Origin: Chionoecetes opilio
Taxonomy: Eukaryota > Arthropoda > Malacostraca > Decapoda > Majidae
Direction of reading: 5' to 3'
NCBI GenBank assembly: GCA_016584305.1
Contig: JACEEZ010006444.1
Location: 523,501 to 587,500, forward strand
DNA: 64,000 bases
Shown: piece by piece, positions 26,344 through 38,448 of the stretch
How the letters are laid out: every line of letters begins with the position of its first letter
How positions within the stretch are numbered: the first letter of the stretch is position 1
Made by a program: the position numbers and the translations under genes
The notes under the pieces: model-generated
Seen by the model: only the letters and a program-made list of their open reading frames with translations
What the model was told of the DNA's origin: nothing
Database searches by the model: none

Positions 26344-26361
26344 TGGTGGCAGCGGTGGGAT
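26344..26361 (+). promoter_or_regulatory. Primer-binding site complementary to tRNA-Leu
   Basis: TGGTGGCAGCGGTGGGAT is complementary to the 3' end of a leucine tRNA (…ATCCCACCGCTGCCA plus CCA, recalled from animal tRNA-Leu-AAG). Its position directly after the left LTR is where a reverse-transcription primer site belongs. Confidence 0.75.
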
Positions 26362-29300
26362 ATCTACCGCTATATAATTTGTCCTCAAATTAGGCACATA
26401 AGAATTAGCTAGGGAATAACAAATGGTAAAACCTAACTAAAGGCTAAATACATATATAAAAATAAACTATAAACTTCCCAAAGCATAATTCCTATCGCTA
26501 AAAGTGAGTAAACTCTGAGCTAAATACACAGAAAAATATGGAAAACAATGGATTACATAATGTTCAAGATCAAAGAAAATGACATGGCCGAGTAAAATGA
26601 TATACATATATGTGTCAGTACTAGTGTGGGTAGATCCATAATGTGCAAATATCACTGTTAAAAAATGTCAAGTGTAAGGTGTAGCAAGTTTTCGTGTACC
26701 GTAGACGGTAGCTAGCAAACTCAACTGTCAGCTAAAGTAGCTGTAAAAAATTACAGGGAAAAATTGAGAAATTAAAATTTCAAGTAATGAAATTGTAATT
26801 ATAAATTGTCAAGTAATCGTTAGAAACCTGATTGAGTCAAGTAATGACGAAGGCTCGACTGACTATAGAGCTGCTGCTGTGTGCATAGTATAACAATTTA
26901 TGTACCTACTAGTAATAGTACTGTGTCAGTAAAAGAATGTAATGGACTGTAAAACATATAAGGAAAAATTGACGAGACCTCGCCTGATACAATCTGTGTG
27001 GGTGTATCAGTGTACCAGTGTGGGTAACTGTGGTGTAAGTAACCTAGTAATATGTAAATATATTAATAAGTAATAGTCAAAATGGATAATTAACATAGGT
27101 AGAAACATCGCTGGATACACATTAATGTGGTTGTATTGTGTGTGGGCAAAGCTAAGTTTGCCAAACATCATTCATAAATTAAAATAATGCAAAGTTATTG
27201 TGGAAAATAAATTGACATCAGCGAGTGTAAAAACTGACTGGCAGAGAAACTGACTGAATTATTATTCGACATTGGCGAACAATGTTATGAGAGATAAGGT
27301 TATCTGTGTCAATCAATATTTTCTGAGGTCTGTATTAAGACAAGTAGTCATTCGTAACTTCTCTGCGAGTTTGAATTTGTTAGTAAGTAATGATACATGG
27401 TTAGTTAGTTGTACATAGGCAATACATGTGAGCAGAATGTAGTTCAAAGATATGTGTGATCGTACGTCACGTACATCATGCAGATGTGTAAAGAGTTATA
27501 GAGTAACTGCTTGTCATGCATATAGTACCTAGTTTAATATGTTAGTAAGTACACAATCCTATCATTCAAGTAGTGATCGTGGTACAACAGGAAGAACGTA
27601 AGTAAATCATTCCCGTAGTTAATGTAATTTATGTATGCATTTAATACGTAAGGAATGCAGTCAAGTAAAAATGTGTAACTTGTGTAACAAATAAGTGTGT
27701 TAGTATTTCATGCAATTAAATATGGTATGGTAACAATAAGTAAGTTAGTATGTATGTTAATACATAACAATGTCATGCAAGTAATTAATGTATTTCAACA
27801 TTAAGTGCGTAAGAATTCCTTTAAATGAGGAATGTAAGAAAATAATGTCATGCAATTATAAATGCGTAATCATTCCTTTAAATGTGGAAAGTAAGTAAAT
27901 AATGTGATCATGCAACAATACGTGCGAAATAATTCCTTGAATTGTGGAATGTAAGTAAATAATTATATAATGCTATGCACTGTGGTGCAACTTTAACTCT
28001 AATATAATAGTATTCTAATGTGAAGAGTTATCTGTCATACATTAGTGTTTCTATCGTGCTAGAGTTACAAGGTAAAATGCAATTATATTTTTTTCTATAG
28101 TTAGTCAGAATTATATGTAGCTAAACCAAAAAATTCGTAAAACATCAATGTAAAGTATTTTCAAGAGTGTATATAACATTGGCTTGGTGTGTTGTGTAGA
28201 CATTTTCTATAAAGATAACAACACACAATAAAATTCAGAATACATGGTAATTGTAAAATAATCAGGTAAACTGATATAAAATGTAATGATATGGAATGGT
28301 ATGGAATGGTATGACACTACTGTTTTTCCGTGTGTGATCGCAATTTGTGACGGTAATCAGTTGTAGCAGTGTGTGTGTCATCATTAACTACAGGTGTGTC
28401 CTGTGTATCAAAATTAGTGTTTGGTAAAGCATCATCTGTATCTAATCCTCTAGTTACTCGAAACATTTATTCGCGACCGTGTATGTAGTAAGACGTCTCA
28501 AACTAAACAATCACGAAAAACAAAGAACATTACAGGAATCAGGTTCAGGAATCGGTAACACTGAACTGTGACCGTGACTGGTATTGCTCGCTCGGGCACG
28601 CTAGTTAATGCATTTATGTCAATCTCAGGAGTTTGCACAGGTGCAGTAGTAAATGTGAACTCATAAAGTAGTAAACAGTAGTAAAGGTGCACTCATAAAG
28701 TGGTAATTCAGTAGTAAATGTGCACTCGTAGGAGTTATGTCTCCAGGAATTGTAATATATGCATTACTATTGAAAAAAAAATTAGTGTGGGAATACCGTG
28801 ATCTAAAAATTATGATATAAGTGTCCTGACGGTGTCTGAACAGATGCAGTTACCGTAGCCATCGTAATGTAAACGTAAATGTATGTTAAAAATAGCACTA
28901 TAGTATTTCTAACGTTTTAAATTGTCCGTGTATGTGAAATCACTGTGTTAACTCAAAATGTATCTGCTCACCTAAAACTGCAAAACAATTACTTAGCTGG
29001 TAGCTACTCGTATTGGTGTATGATAGGTGAGGTTTCCCGGTGAGTGAAGGTGAACACAGCGTGGATGAGTGCCATGGATGACTGATGTAGTACAGTCACC
29101 GGAGAGCAACATTCTGTCAAAGAACACATATAAGAAAAATAATAATAACATATACATACACAAATAAGAAATCTGAAATAGATACTCAGACAGTTGTGTT
29201 GTGGTGCACGCGCTTAAGTCCGTAGCTGAGGAACGGCTGGTAGTGGCGGTAGGTAGTGACACTGTGTGGTAGTGTCAAGTCAGCATTTTTGTGAGGGCGG

Positions 29301-29893
29301 TAGGGTGATGGGCTGTGTCAGCGGAATGTTCGGCAGGCGGTGATGTGGGCTGCTGTTGTGTTGCTATGTAGCGGGAGGGGTATCGGTGTTGCGCTGGCCC
29401 ATGACGAGATGATCTGTGTTGCTAGCGGAGGTGTTACGTTCTGCCATGACGAGATGATCTGTGTTGCGTATCCGGGGCGGATGAGACGTTGCGGTGTCTG
29501 GCAGGGCCGTGTTGGATGGCAGTGTTGATGTGGGGTCGACCTTGTGACGAACGAATTTGCTGAGTTGCATGAAGGTTGTCTGCCTCTCTCTCCCCTCTGT
29601 AGTTGCTTGTAGTTATTGATAGTAGAAGTAATACTTGTAGTCGCTGGCTGGCTTGTGTTGCGTTGGTTACGGAGGTTGCCATGTTGATGGTCGTGGTTGT
29701 GGTTGTACTGGCTGGCTGTGGTTGTTTGAAGAAGATCGGCGTATAATCTTGATAATCTTGGTAGAACGTAGAGAAGCTGTAGAATGGCCAGAGTTAGTTA
29801 AACTCTTGTAGAGGCTTTTTGTAGAACTTGCTTGTAGAATGCGTTGGGTGTCGTTAACACCGCGTTATGGTGTTATAAGACTGATAAAATCAG
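26362..29893. other. Non-coding interior of the inverted-LTR element
   Basis: AT-rich sequence with no frame longer than about 90 codons. On the minus strand next to the right LTR a leader of about 210 bp leads to a possible gag-like start: the frame 29682-29434 begins MATSVTNATQASQRLQV, is about 82 codons long and has no family resemblance. The leaders inside the two LTRs are not alike. Confidence 0.6.
27772..27965. repeat. Three imperfect tandem units of 60-75 bp
   Basis: Each unit runs TCATGCAA, (A)TGCGTAA, ATTCCTTTAAATG, GGAATGTAAGTAAATAAT. They lie inside the inverted-LTR element. Confidence 0.75.
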
Positions 29894-29911
29894 TCACCAC
29901 CGCTGTACACC
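29894..29911 (-). promoter_or_regulatory. Degraded primer-binding-like sequence at the right LTR
   Basis: On the minus strand the right LTR is followed by TGGTGTACAGCGGTGGTGA, which differs from the left primer-binding site by a small replacement (GC to TAC) and loses identity after GGTGG. Confidence 0.55.
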
Positions 29912-30466
29912 AATTATATAAGTCGGTATATAATTGTAGAGACTTATCTGGTATGAGTTAAATTGGTACTTCCAGCTTTGTACACATTTATTTAGAGTCC
30001 AGTAAGGAGCGTAGAGATTACAACCAAGTACAATGAATGTCTTGAGCACAGCCAGGGAGTGTCGGATGGGGCGAGTGAGCAGAGCGTGTTTGTAGCGTCG
30101 ATGTCCGAGGTCTTCTCCCCCTTCTCCTCGTGATTCTGGCTTGTTATCACTTCTTGTTGATCCTATACTTTATGCTGACAAAATAGGCATTTGCCCTGTG
30201 ACATACTTTGAGAATGCAAGGTGTTCATGGTCTCACGGTGAAACAGAGGAGGAAAGATAAATGTATAAACTATATATATATTACATAGATATATAATTAT
30301 ATGTTTATAATGTTTCTAAAAATATACTGTTTCTTTTGATGTTAAGTACATGCACCTATCCTATATGGAAGCTATAATAAGTGTGACACTTGTGTGATAT
30401 TAGTTGTAATTCACTAGTAATAGTTATGGAAGTTATTATATATGTTAGGAGTAAAACTGACTGACA
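29912..30466 (-). repeat. Right LTR of the inverted-LTR element
   Basis: Reverse complement of the left LTR with few differences, among them one T fewer near the outer end, TCCATA for TGCATA, one C fewer in GAGACCATG and TATTTTG for TAGTTG. Confidence 0.85.
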
Positions 30467-30492
30467 ATAGTGACTGTCCTGGCCGCAATAGA

Positions 30493-30704
30493 TTAACCCC
30501 TTCACGCCCAGATCTGTCCTTTGCTATATAAAATCGTCTGTTGTTAGGCATAAAATAACAAAAAGTAACTGAATATACCAAATTAGTTAGTGGATAAGGA
30601 TACTAAATAGTTCATATCTATAAAATATTGCATACATTCACTAAAAATGGTCTAATGGTTGCCAAATTACAATGGAAATTACGTTCTGGGTCTCAAAGGG
30701 TTAA
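30493..30704 (+). mobile_element. TTAA MITE, copy 3 of 5 (complete)
   Basis: TTAACCCCTTCACGCCCAGA at the left and TCTGGGTCTCAAAGGGTTAA at the right, with the same interior as the copy at 18179. It lies only 26 bp outside the right LTR of the inverted-LTR element. Confidence 0.86.
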
Positions 30705-30802
30705 AGTCCCTTGCTGCTCCCACCGAGTTGAGGTTGGGGTAATAGCAGGTAAGGGTGCCTGTCATTACCTCTTAACCTCCGTGTGGTGAGGTGGCTACGA
30801 CC

Positions 30803-31030
30803 GTGGCCACCGAGATGACAAGGCCTGATGCATCGCCCGTGACGTCACACCATGTACACCCCACCCACTCCGCTCCCCGTACAAGTTTACCGACCTAATA
30901 TAATGTTTATCAGTATAAAATATATACTGTTATCTTTGGAAATGTTTGTTCTATAATCTCATCATCTCATGTCATGTCATCTCGGTGGCCACGCTACGAC
31001 GCCCTGTCCAAGGGTTCGAATCCGACAAGG
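30803..31030. repeat. Inverted repeat with a tRNA box B-like site
   Basis: GTGGCCACCGAGATGAC at 30803-30819 is perfectly inverted at 30976-30992. About 20 bp further, GGTTCGAATCC at 31013-31023 fits the polymerase III box B consensus. No matching box A or cloverleaf was found, so this is likely a decayed SINE or tRNA relic. Confidence 0.5.
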
Positions 31031-31530
31031 TACTTTTTATACAATTTGTCTCAATTGAAAAAAGGGTAACGATGAAATTTAACGATAGCAATTAATGATG
31101 ATATTGTAATAAAATGAATAAAAATCATGATAGTTTCACTTTTTCTTCACTAATTTGCATATAATGAAGTTTGATATTCCTTCCTCGCGTATAGAACATT
31201 AAAGGAATCTTTGTTTCAATATTCTACTATCTATCAACCTCCATTTCTGTCTAATTATCTTTTTGTTTAGGTATGAACGTATGTATGTATGAATAACAAC
31301 GCTATATACTATACTACCATACTTTACTATATACTACAATACTACTACTAAACAACTACTATACTATACTATACTAAACTACTGCACCGGCTGACTCTGT
31401 ACCTGCCCCGAGCCCCTTAGTACTGCAAGGCGCCACCTGGGGATAATTATCGCTAATAAACGACCGCCTCGGGACCCAGATAGGACAGATTACTACGGCT
31501 GACTGTACTCCCGTGTGTGTGTAAAATGGG
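31031..31530. other. Unique spacer, no gene recognised
   Basis: AT-rich ordinary sequence with ACTATACT runs near 31310-31380. Confidence 0.5.
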
Positions 31531-31534
31531 GGGG

Positions 31535-31539
31535 GGGAA

Positions 31540-31578
<39 letters not shown>

Positions 31579-31690
31579 AGAAGAGAGCAGGAAGAGAAAA
31601 GAGAGAGAGAAGAAAAGAGAGAAGAGGAGAAGAGAGGAGGGGGGAGAGAGAGAGAGAGAAGAGAGAGGAGAAGAGAGAGAGAGAGAGAGG
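31535..31690. repeat. (AG)-rich tract
   Basis: AG dinucleotides mixed with AAGAG and GGAG. Confidence 0.93.
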
Positions 31691-31978
31691 TCAGTAAGGC
31701 TACACATAGGGCAAAAATGTTTAAGTGTAGGCGTTGGTGACCTTCGGATGACCTGGTGGTGGGGGGACAAAGCCCCTTTTAGAGGTTTACGCAGAACTAG
31801 GGTCACAGAGGTCATCTTTAAAGGGACTGCTTATTATTTTGGGGTTGGTAAGGTCAGATAATGCAGATAATTTTGACGTATTAGAGATAGGTTACCCTAG
31901 GGATACGTAGCAAATAGAAAAAAAGGGAATTATCTCTCGAATACTTTGTAAGATACTTGTGTGTGTGTGTGCATGTGT
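31691..31978. other. Unique spacer, no gene recognised
   Basis: Ordinary sequence. Confidence 0.5.
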
Positions 31979-32008
31979 GGAGAGAGAGAAGAGAGAGAGG
32001 AGAGAGAG

Positions 32009-32101
<93 letters not shown>

Positions 32102-32246
32102 AGAGAGATTATAATGCCAAAAAGGGGGAAATGTAAACCCGGCATCACAGAGGTCTGAGTGCCAGAGGTTAATGACAGAAAGAGAGAGACAGAGACAGAC
32201 AGAAAGAGAGAGACACACACACAAAAAAGGAAGAGAGAGAGAGAAA

Positions 32247-32277
<31 letters not shown>

Positions 32278-32515
32278 AGGAGAGGGGAGAAGAGAGAAAA
32301 GAGAAGAGAGAGGAGAAAAGAAGAGCGAGGGGAGAAAAGGGGGAAGGAGACAGACAGAGACAGACCCGAGACAGCAGAGACAGACAAAGAGAGACAGACA
32401 GAGAGAGAAAGAGAGAGATACAGATTGATTGATTGTAATGCCAAAGAAAGGGGAAATGTACCAGACATCAGTCGCATGACAGAGAGAGAGAGAGACGGGG
32501 GGGAAGGGGAGAGAG

Positions 32516-32552
<37 letters not shown>

Positions 32553-32596
32553 AGAGAGAGGAGAGAGAGAGGAGAGGAGAGAGAGAGAGAGAGAGC
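31979..32596. repeat. Compound purine repeat with a duplicated 50-bp block
   Basis: (AG)n at 31979-32108 and AG/ACAG-rich sequence at 32180-32420 and 32480-32596. The inserts at about 32110-32160 and 32430-32475 share TAATGCCAAA, GGGGAAATGTA and GGCATCA or AGACATCA, so the compound unit is duplicated at about 320 bp. Confidence 0.85.
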
Positions 32597-34117
32597 ATTG
32601 AGATAGAAACACAATAATGACCGTCCGAGGGGGACCTGTTGCGTCGCTTTTAAATGTGAAAAAATCGTGAAAAAAAAAGCGAAAAAAAAAATGTGGACTA
32701 TTTCATCATTCCTCGTAAAGGGAATGGAGAAGGGCGTATAGAGCATGCTATTCAACTGGGTGGACGAGACTAGGTGAAGGGTGGACGGCTGTCTTGGGGG
32801 GGACAGGTGGGGGGACGAGATATGCCCACGTGTCAGTATAAATTCGTTTTTTTTTCTGATTTTGAATTTTTGATACCTAATGAGGATTGGGGCTGAGAAC
32901 TGAGTGGTATGGCGGGCAGAACAGACCTGCAGGTACGAATGTCCCACTTGATTACAAACACTTTACTTTGATGTAGGAAAAACCTTTGGGTTATATTTTC
33001 CAGAGACCGACCTCCAACCTGTGGATCTTATCCCTTTTTTAGATGATGGAAACTGATCATTAGATGCCCTATTTGGGGCTTTTCCCGTGTAATATTCTCA
33101 AAAAAACAGGGTTTCAAAAAACATTTGGCCCTCCCCTGCAGATGGGTTGCCCTGCTTGATACTCAGGAAAAACAAGGACTAGCTTTGGCAAAAAACACCA
33201 TGTTTTTTTTAGATGCCACATTATATATGTGTGGTAAACCCCCTTTCTCAAGTTTATTTTTTAAACAAGGCAAAGAAAAAAAAATGTTTTTCCGAATTTT
33301 GATCCTACAACGGGGTTTCACTTGAATTCTTGAGCCTCGTTTAGTGTAGCAGACAATTGCACAACAGCAAACATTGATTTTTTTTTCTTTAAGGAAAAAA
33401 GGGTTGTTTTCTGGGTTACCAAAAATAACGATATTTGGCACTTTACATTGTTTCATGAAGAAAAATGCATTTTCTCTGGAATCCTAACTATGTTTTTTTG
33501 TTTTTGTTAATTTATGTCCCTTAAACGATGTGTTATTATACAGAAAAACATGTAACTGAAATGAAAATTGTGAAACTGCTTTTTTTCCCACCCATCTATT
33601 TTTAGAATGAATAGTCATAATGATATAGAATTCACAAGTCAAGAGCCTGAGATTTTAGAGATTTAAAAAATTGAGGTGGACAGCTTTTTCCAAATAAACC
33701 ACTAGAGGGGGACGACATCAAAAACGATTAAAGAGCCCTGGCATGGAGGAGGGGACTCAGAGGTTTTTCTTTTTCATTTTTTCAACGCTTCACAAAACAT
33801 TAGGAGTCAGTTTGTCCGTTATTCATTTGTTATACACGTTGTTTATATGTGACTTCATGGAGGATACTTATTTTTGAGGTCCTGTCTGAGTGTCTGAGTG
33901 TCATCGAAACTGAATATAAAAAAAAAACTTCAAAAACAAGACTGAAGATGTCAGATACAAATACTAAAATAACTTAAAAGATAAATAAAAGGAAAGACTA
34001 CGCAGTGACCCAACAATAACAAGGTGGGAGTAGCTGTTTGAGTTGGTGTGATTGCTGGAGTTACTAATTCATTTGTTACACGTTGTTCATTTCTGATTTG
34101 ATGCAGGTTAATTATTT
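32597..34117. other. Unique sequence, no gene recognised
   Basis: A-run and T-run rich sequence. The open frames are short and show no motif. Part of it (32.9-33.5 kb) already shows the unusual homopolymer texture noted further right. Confidence 0.45.
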
Positions 34118-34328
34118 CTAACCCCTTGATGTCCAGAATGTAATTTGTATTGTAATATAACCGCCATTCGAGAATTTTAATGAACATAAGCAATATTATA
34201 TAGATATGACCTGTTTAGTATCCTTGTCCATTAGCTAATTTGGTATATTTAGTTACTTTTCGTAGTTTCATGGCTAATAACAAACGATTTTATATAGCAA
34301 AGGAAAGATCTGGGCGTGAAGGGGCTAA
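34118..34328 (-). mobile_element. TTAA MITE, copy 4 of 5
   Basis: CTAACCCCTTGATGTCCAGA to GATCTGGGCGTGAAGGGGCTAA. Both terminal tetramers have mutated to CTAA. The interior is in inverse orientation to the copy at 18179. Confidence 0.86.
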
Positions 34329-34700
34329 GGTCCTCTCTGAGTGTCTGAGTGTCATAAGTGGATATCTGAGTGGGTGTAATTACTGGAAGGGTCATGTAAC
34401 TTATATCATAACAACAAAACACTCTTTAAACTTGATTGAAAAAAATACATCTATGCACATTACCTGTCCTACACGACGGTTTTTTTTTATATTCATCTTT
34501 TTATTTACCTTTTAAAATTTTTTATTTATTTTTTCCCAACCCTTTTCTATCTTTTCGTCTTCTGTCTCTTTATTTTTCTTCATCTCTTTATCTATCTTTT
34601 ACTTTTACTTATATTTTATCTATCTTTTCGTCTTCTATGTATCTTCTATCTCTTTATTTATTTATCTCCTACACGTCCAGTATGAAATACAAATAGGGCG
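34329..34700. other. T-rich spacer, no gene recognised
   Basis: TCTTTT/TTTATC-rich low-complexity sequence. Confidence 0.5.
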
Positions 34701-35488
34701 ATTGGTCCAGTTTTTTTTGGTCACCCATGTTTACGTAGGGTTAGAAATTCGTTGTTATGTATTTTATGTACAAAAAGGTCCTTGACCCAAAACCCGGCCA
34801 TTTTTTGAAGTAAATGCCCCGGGCGGGGGGGAAGTTTTTCCCCTTATGTTTTCCTTTGGGGGAAATATCTCAGGTTGGGAAAATGCAGGGATGGAAACCC
34901 GGAAAAAGGTTTGCTTAGGCCCGGAATGGCCCCCCCAAAATCTTTAAAAACCACCAGCGCGAAAATGCCCATTTGGTGGGGTACATTGTTGAAATTTGAT
35001 CGGACTTCTTACTTGGCTTCATGTGGGGTTTTGAACGACCTAAATTTAAAACGCCCAATGTGTCCCCGGCCCTAAAAAAAAAAATAATATGAAGCATTTT
35101 TATAGTTTAATTTATTAAAAAAAACCCAATTATCAAAAAAAAAAATCATATATTTTTAAATATTTTATTATTAGATTTGACTTTTTTTTAGGAAACAAAA
35201 ATTGGTATGATTTTCCAAATTAGCTTTGGCTACACCGTTATCTGTCTATAAAATAATAAAAAATTAAAAAATATCATCCACCACGGGGGGTACAAAAAAA
35301 AATATATAAAAAAGGCTTTGCATTTTCCCAAAAACCCAAAAAAACTTTTGTAATTTGGGGAAATTTTCCCCCCGATAATCAACCCACAAAAAACCCAGTC
35401 CCGAAAATGACCCCAGTCTATTTTAAAACTATTTTCTATATTCAAAATTATCTCAGTCTGAGATTTTTTGCGGTGCCCTGATTAATTT

Positions 35489-35534
<46 letters not shown>

Positions 35535-35900
35535 GGCTTAAAACTAAAAGTAAACCCTGTTAGTTGGCGCCACATAAAACTTATTATAAAAGGTATTGTG
35601 GCGCATCTAAAAATTTTAAAGACTTGGATGGGGTAGCCCAGTAAGTGGCGAGTTTTCGGATATCGGGGGTAATCTAACGTCGGGTTTTTTTTTCTTTCAG
35701 GGAGAGGGCCCGGGGCCGTTTTTTTCGAGGCGAAAGGGGGGCGGAAGATTGAACCTGAAGTTCCGGAAGGGGAATCCTGGTGAAAGCAAAAAAGTCCCCC
35801 ACTCTCTGAACAAAAAAAAGGGCCCCGGGCAAAAGTTTTTGGAAAGGCCCCTTTGGGTTTTGGAGCAGCCCCAGTTAGAAACTTTTTTTCCAATTCAAAA
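34701..35900. other. Homopolymer-inflated sequence with a 40-50 base G run
   Basis: Runs of four or more identical bases occur in almost every line, and a single G run of more than 40 bases lies at 35489-35533. The minus-strand frame 35453-35893 crosses this run and shows no family motif. The sequence here is probably unreliable. Confidence 0.5.
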
Positions 35901-38083
35901 AGGATAGTCCAAGAAGGCGCAGTTGAATTTCCCTTTTATTCCAAATTATCCCAAAAGGGCTTGTAGTTTCCGATTTCCCACTCCAAAAAAAACACCTAGC
36001 TATTTGGGACCAAATGCGCTAAAAGGGTTCTTCATTTGGATACGGGGCGATGCGGGGGGGGGCGGACGGGATCATCACGGGAAGAGACAGGTCAACTTAA
36101 AACGGTCTACGATGATAAATCCCATTTTTTCCCAAAGGTGCTTCAAAACCCAAAAAAAAGGCAGCCCCGTACCCGTGAAACAGTTGTTTTGGCCCCTTTG
36201 AACTTGGGCAAAAAGGGACAATAAGAGATGCGGGCCGAAAGTTTCCGAAAATGATGGGGAGAGTTTTGGCATCACCTACACGAGATAGGGTTGCACTGGG
36301 GGGCTCACTACCCTTCTCCGGTTTTATGGGAAAAAAACACACGGCCCCAAAAAAACCCAAGTAGAAACTGACATTGAAGAAAATATCGGGGAAAAAAAAT
36401 GAAATGATACGATGTAAATTCAATTTCATTCGCAATGACTTGTTTTAAACCCAAAAAAGGATTTTTCCCAAATAGTTGATGTTCCCAAACGAATTCCTGT
36501 CTTGATACATTTTCAGTTGATGTTGTGACCCCAACAAAAAGAATCGGGCCCCACGCACATTCCCAAAGGAGTTTGGAGAATCCCCTCATCTTCTTAAAGG
36601 AAAAACACCGTGTATATTTGACCCCCGATAATCTGCCCAAAGCGAAAAGATTCCCTGCGGGAGTGGGGTAAAACCTGAAAGCAGAATAAAAGCATTTGAA
36701 CGAACGGGACGTTTTAAAAGGGTAAATTGGGGCGTGCAGCACTTCACTGCGACCCCAAGTCAAAGTGCTCATTAAATAAACTTTGGGCCGCCTCACCCAA
36801 GCAAAAACTCACTTCAGATTAGGGAAATTTAAGAACCAGAATCTCTTCGTGTATTTCTGCATACTTTGTTTTTGCGGGAGGGGGGGGTTTAGTCTGCGCG
36901 TCCCACCGACAATTTTGGTATGGTCGATGGCTCAAGATATCATAAATGCGTAAAACCGGGGGGTTACCATCAAAACCCCCAATTCGAAGCAGTCCTATTT
37001 CCTGGGTCATAAAACGCTCCCCGGGGTTTAATAAACAGGGGGTAAATAAAGGAATTTTTTGAATCGCCTCGGGAAACGGATGTTCGTACAAAAATTTCCC
37101 TGGAAAAAATCGGGGACAGCGCTTGCATGGGAAAAAAATTAGCAAGTGTGGAGAAAGATACAGTACCACTTCCGCCACTTTGGGGGAAACCTTTCCGGCC
37201 CCGACTGTTATTAGTTTTTCGATAAAATCGACAGGCTAGGGGGAATCGCTGAGTGGTGGGGGAACATCGCATGCTTTCCAAGGGGAATCTTTCGCCCAAA
37301 ACCAAATTCCCCCCCCCCCTTTCTTTGTTTGCCCCCCCAAAACCTCCACGGCAGTATCCAAAGCAGATAAGAAGCGATCACCCCGTCACCCAGCGATTAA
37401 ATCCAATATAAAATTTTGGGAAACAAAGGAGGGCCCACCTGAAAAATTCAAGCCTGCAGTTTCTTTTGACACTCTTCCCAGGGGGCAAAATCCCTGGCAG
37501 CCCCCCGAAATAACGTATGGATTTTTGGATCGCATGTGGAACCAGGGCGACCAGACAACGTTCTTTGGGCCCGGGTTTTTAACATCATGACTAGAGATGG
37601 GTTCGGGGTGAGGGAAGATGTATTTGGGTACCCCCCGGACTAAAAAAAGGCCCCCTGCCACAGAAATGGAAACAGGGAAAAAAATCCTAGAGAAGCTTTA
37701 AAACCTCATGTAATAACTTCAGCTTAAAGGCGTTAATCCCGGTGGTGCTGGGAACCGGGGCACTTTTTGTTTAAGGCGCCCCGGAAAATAGAATGGAAAG
37801 ATGTCATCAAATAGGGAAAGAATCGGGGCCTTTAAATGGGGAATTCCATCCCCAATCTGTAACTTCATGTCGAGCTTTGGGGAAAAAATTTTTGGGAGAT
37901 GCAGGCCTTCGGGATGAGTGTTGAGTCGGGGAGAAATCGCTAAAGGGGGTTCCCATCAACGGGGGTTCGGAAGGCAAGAAATTTACAACCGTTCTGTCCC
38001 GATCCAAAAAGGGGATGAAACAAAGGGGCCCTAATGGCTTTCTTTTGGAAGGGCTTCCGGGGTGGGGATAGAAAGAAATCATT

Positions 38084-38398
38084 TTGAAAAGGGCCCCCAA
38101 AGTTTTGCCCCCCCCAATGACCCCCCCAAAATTCCCCAGCATCAAGGAGGTTTTTTGCCAGGGACTCCGCTGTTTCCCTTTCGAGGATGTTTCAGTGTAC
38201 GAGTTTTTGACTTGTTCGCGAAATACCTACATTTTCTGCAAACCAAAAAGGAGACCTGGGGGGCTTCTGGATGAGGTTATGTATGGTAGAAAAACCCCTG
38301 CGGGGGTTGTTTTCTTTGGCGGTTTAGAAAAGGGGCAAATGGATCCCTTCATTTGGGCTTTTGGTCAGAAGAGTGATCCCTTGGTTTTTCCCCAATAA
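38084..38398 (+). CDS. Hypothetical coding-like fragment
   Basis: 104 codons. The middle part (FEDVSVYEFLTCSRNTYIFC, then KPKRRPGGLLDEVMYGRKT) has normal amino-acid variety and no simple repeats, unlike other frames here. No domain is recognised. Both ends lie in homopolymer-inflated sequence, so the boundaries are unreliable. Confidence 0.2.
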   Translation: MKRAPKVLPPPMTPPKFPSIKEVFCQGLRCFPFEDVSVYEFLTCSRNTYIFCKPKRRPGGLLDEVMYGRKTPAGVVFFGGLEKGQMDPFIWAFGQKSDPLVFPQ

Positions 38399-38448
38399 AA
38401 CAAGGTGAACTTTTTTTTAAAAATACTCCCCAGTTTTACTATGCACAG

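Larger units (their letters stand above)
25790..30466. mobile_element. Element with two near-identical LTRs in inverted orientation
   Basis: Two repeats of about 554 bp, 25790-26343 and 29912-30466 (reverse complement), differ at only a handful of positions, so insertion or duplication was recent. Both have TGTCAGTCAG as outer end. The outer flanks are ATAG on each side (25786-25789 and 30467-30470), a plausible 4-bp target duplication. The inner edge of the left repeat joins a perfect primer-binding site. The interior of about 3.5 kb has no long open frame and no protease, polymerase or integrase. Normal LTR elements have direct LTRs, so the inversion is abnormal. Alternatives are two opposed LTR insertions, an internal inversion, or a DIRS-like element, which has inverted repeats but no target duplication. 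Confidence 0.82.

Noticed and set aside
25790..30466. Standard LTR retrotransposon or DIRS element
   Set aside because: The LTRs are inverted and the interior lacks all retroelement enzymes; DIRS is disfavoured by the tRNA-type primer site and the possible 4-bp target duplication, though not excluded.
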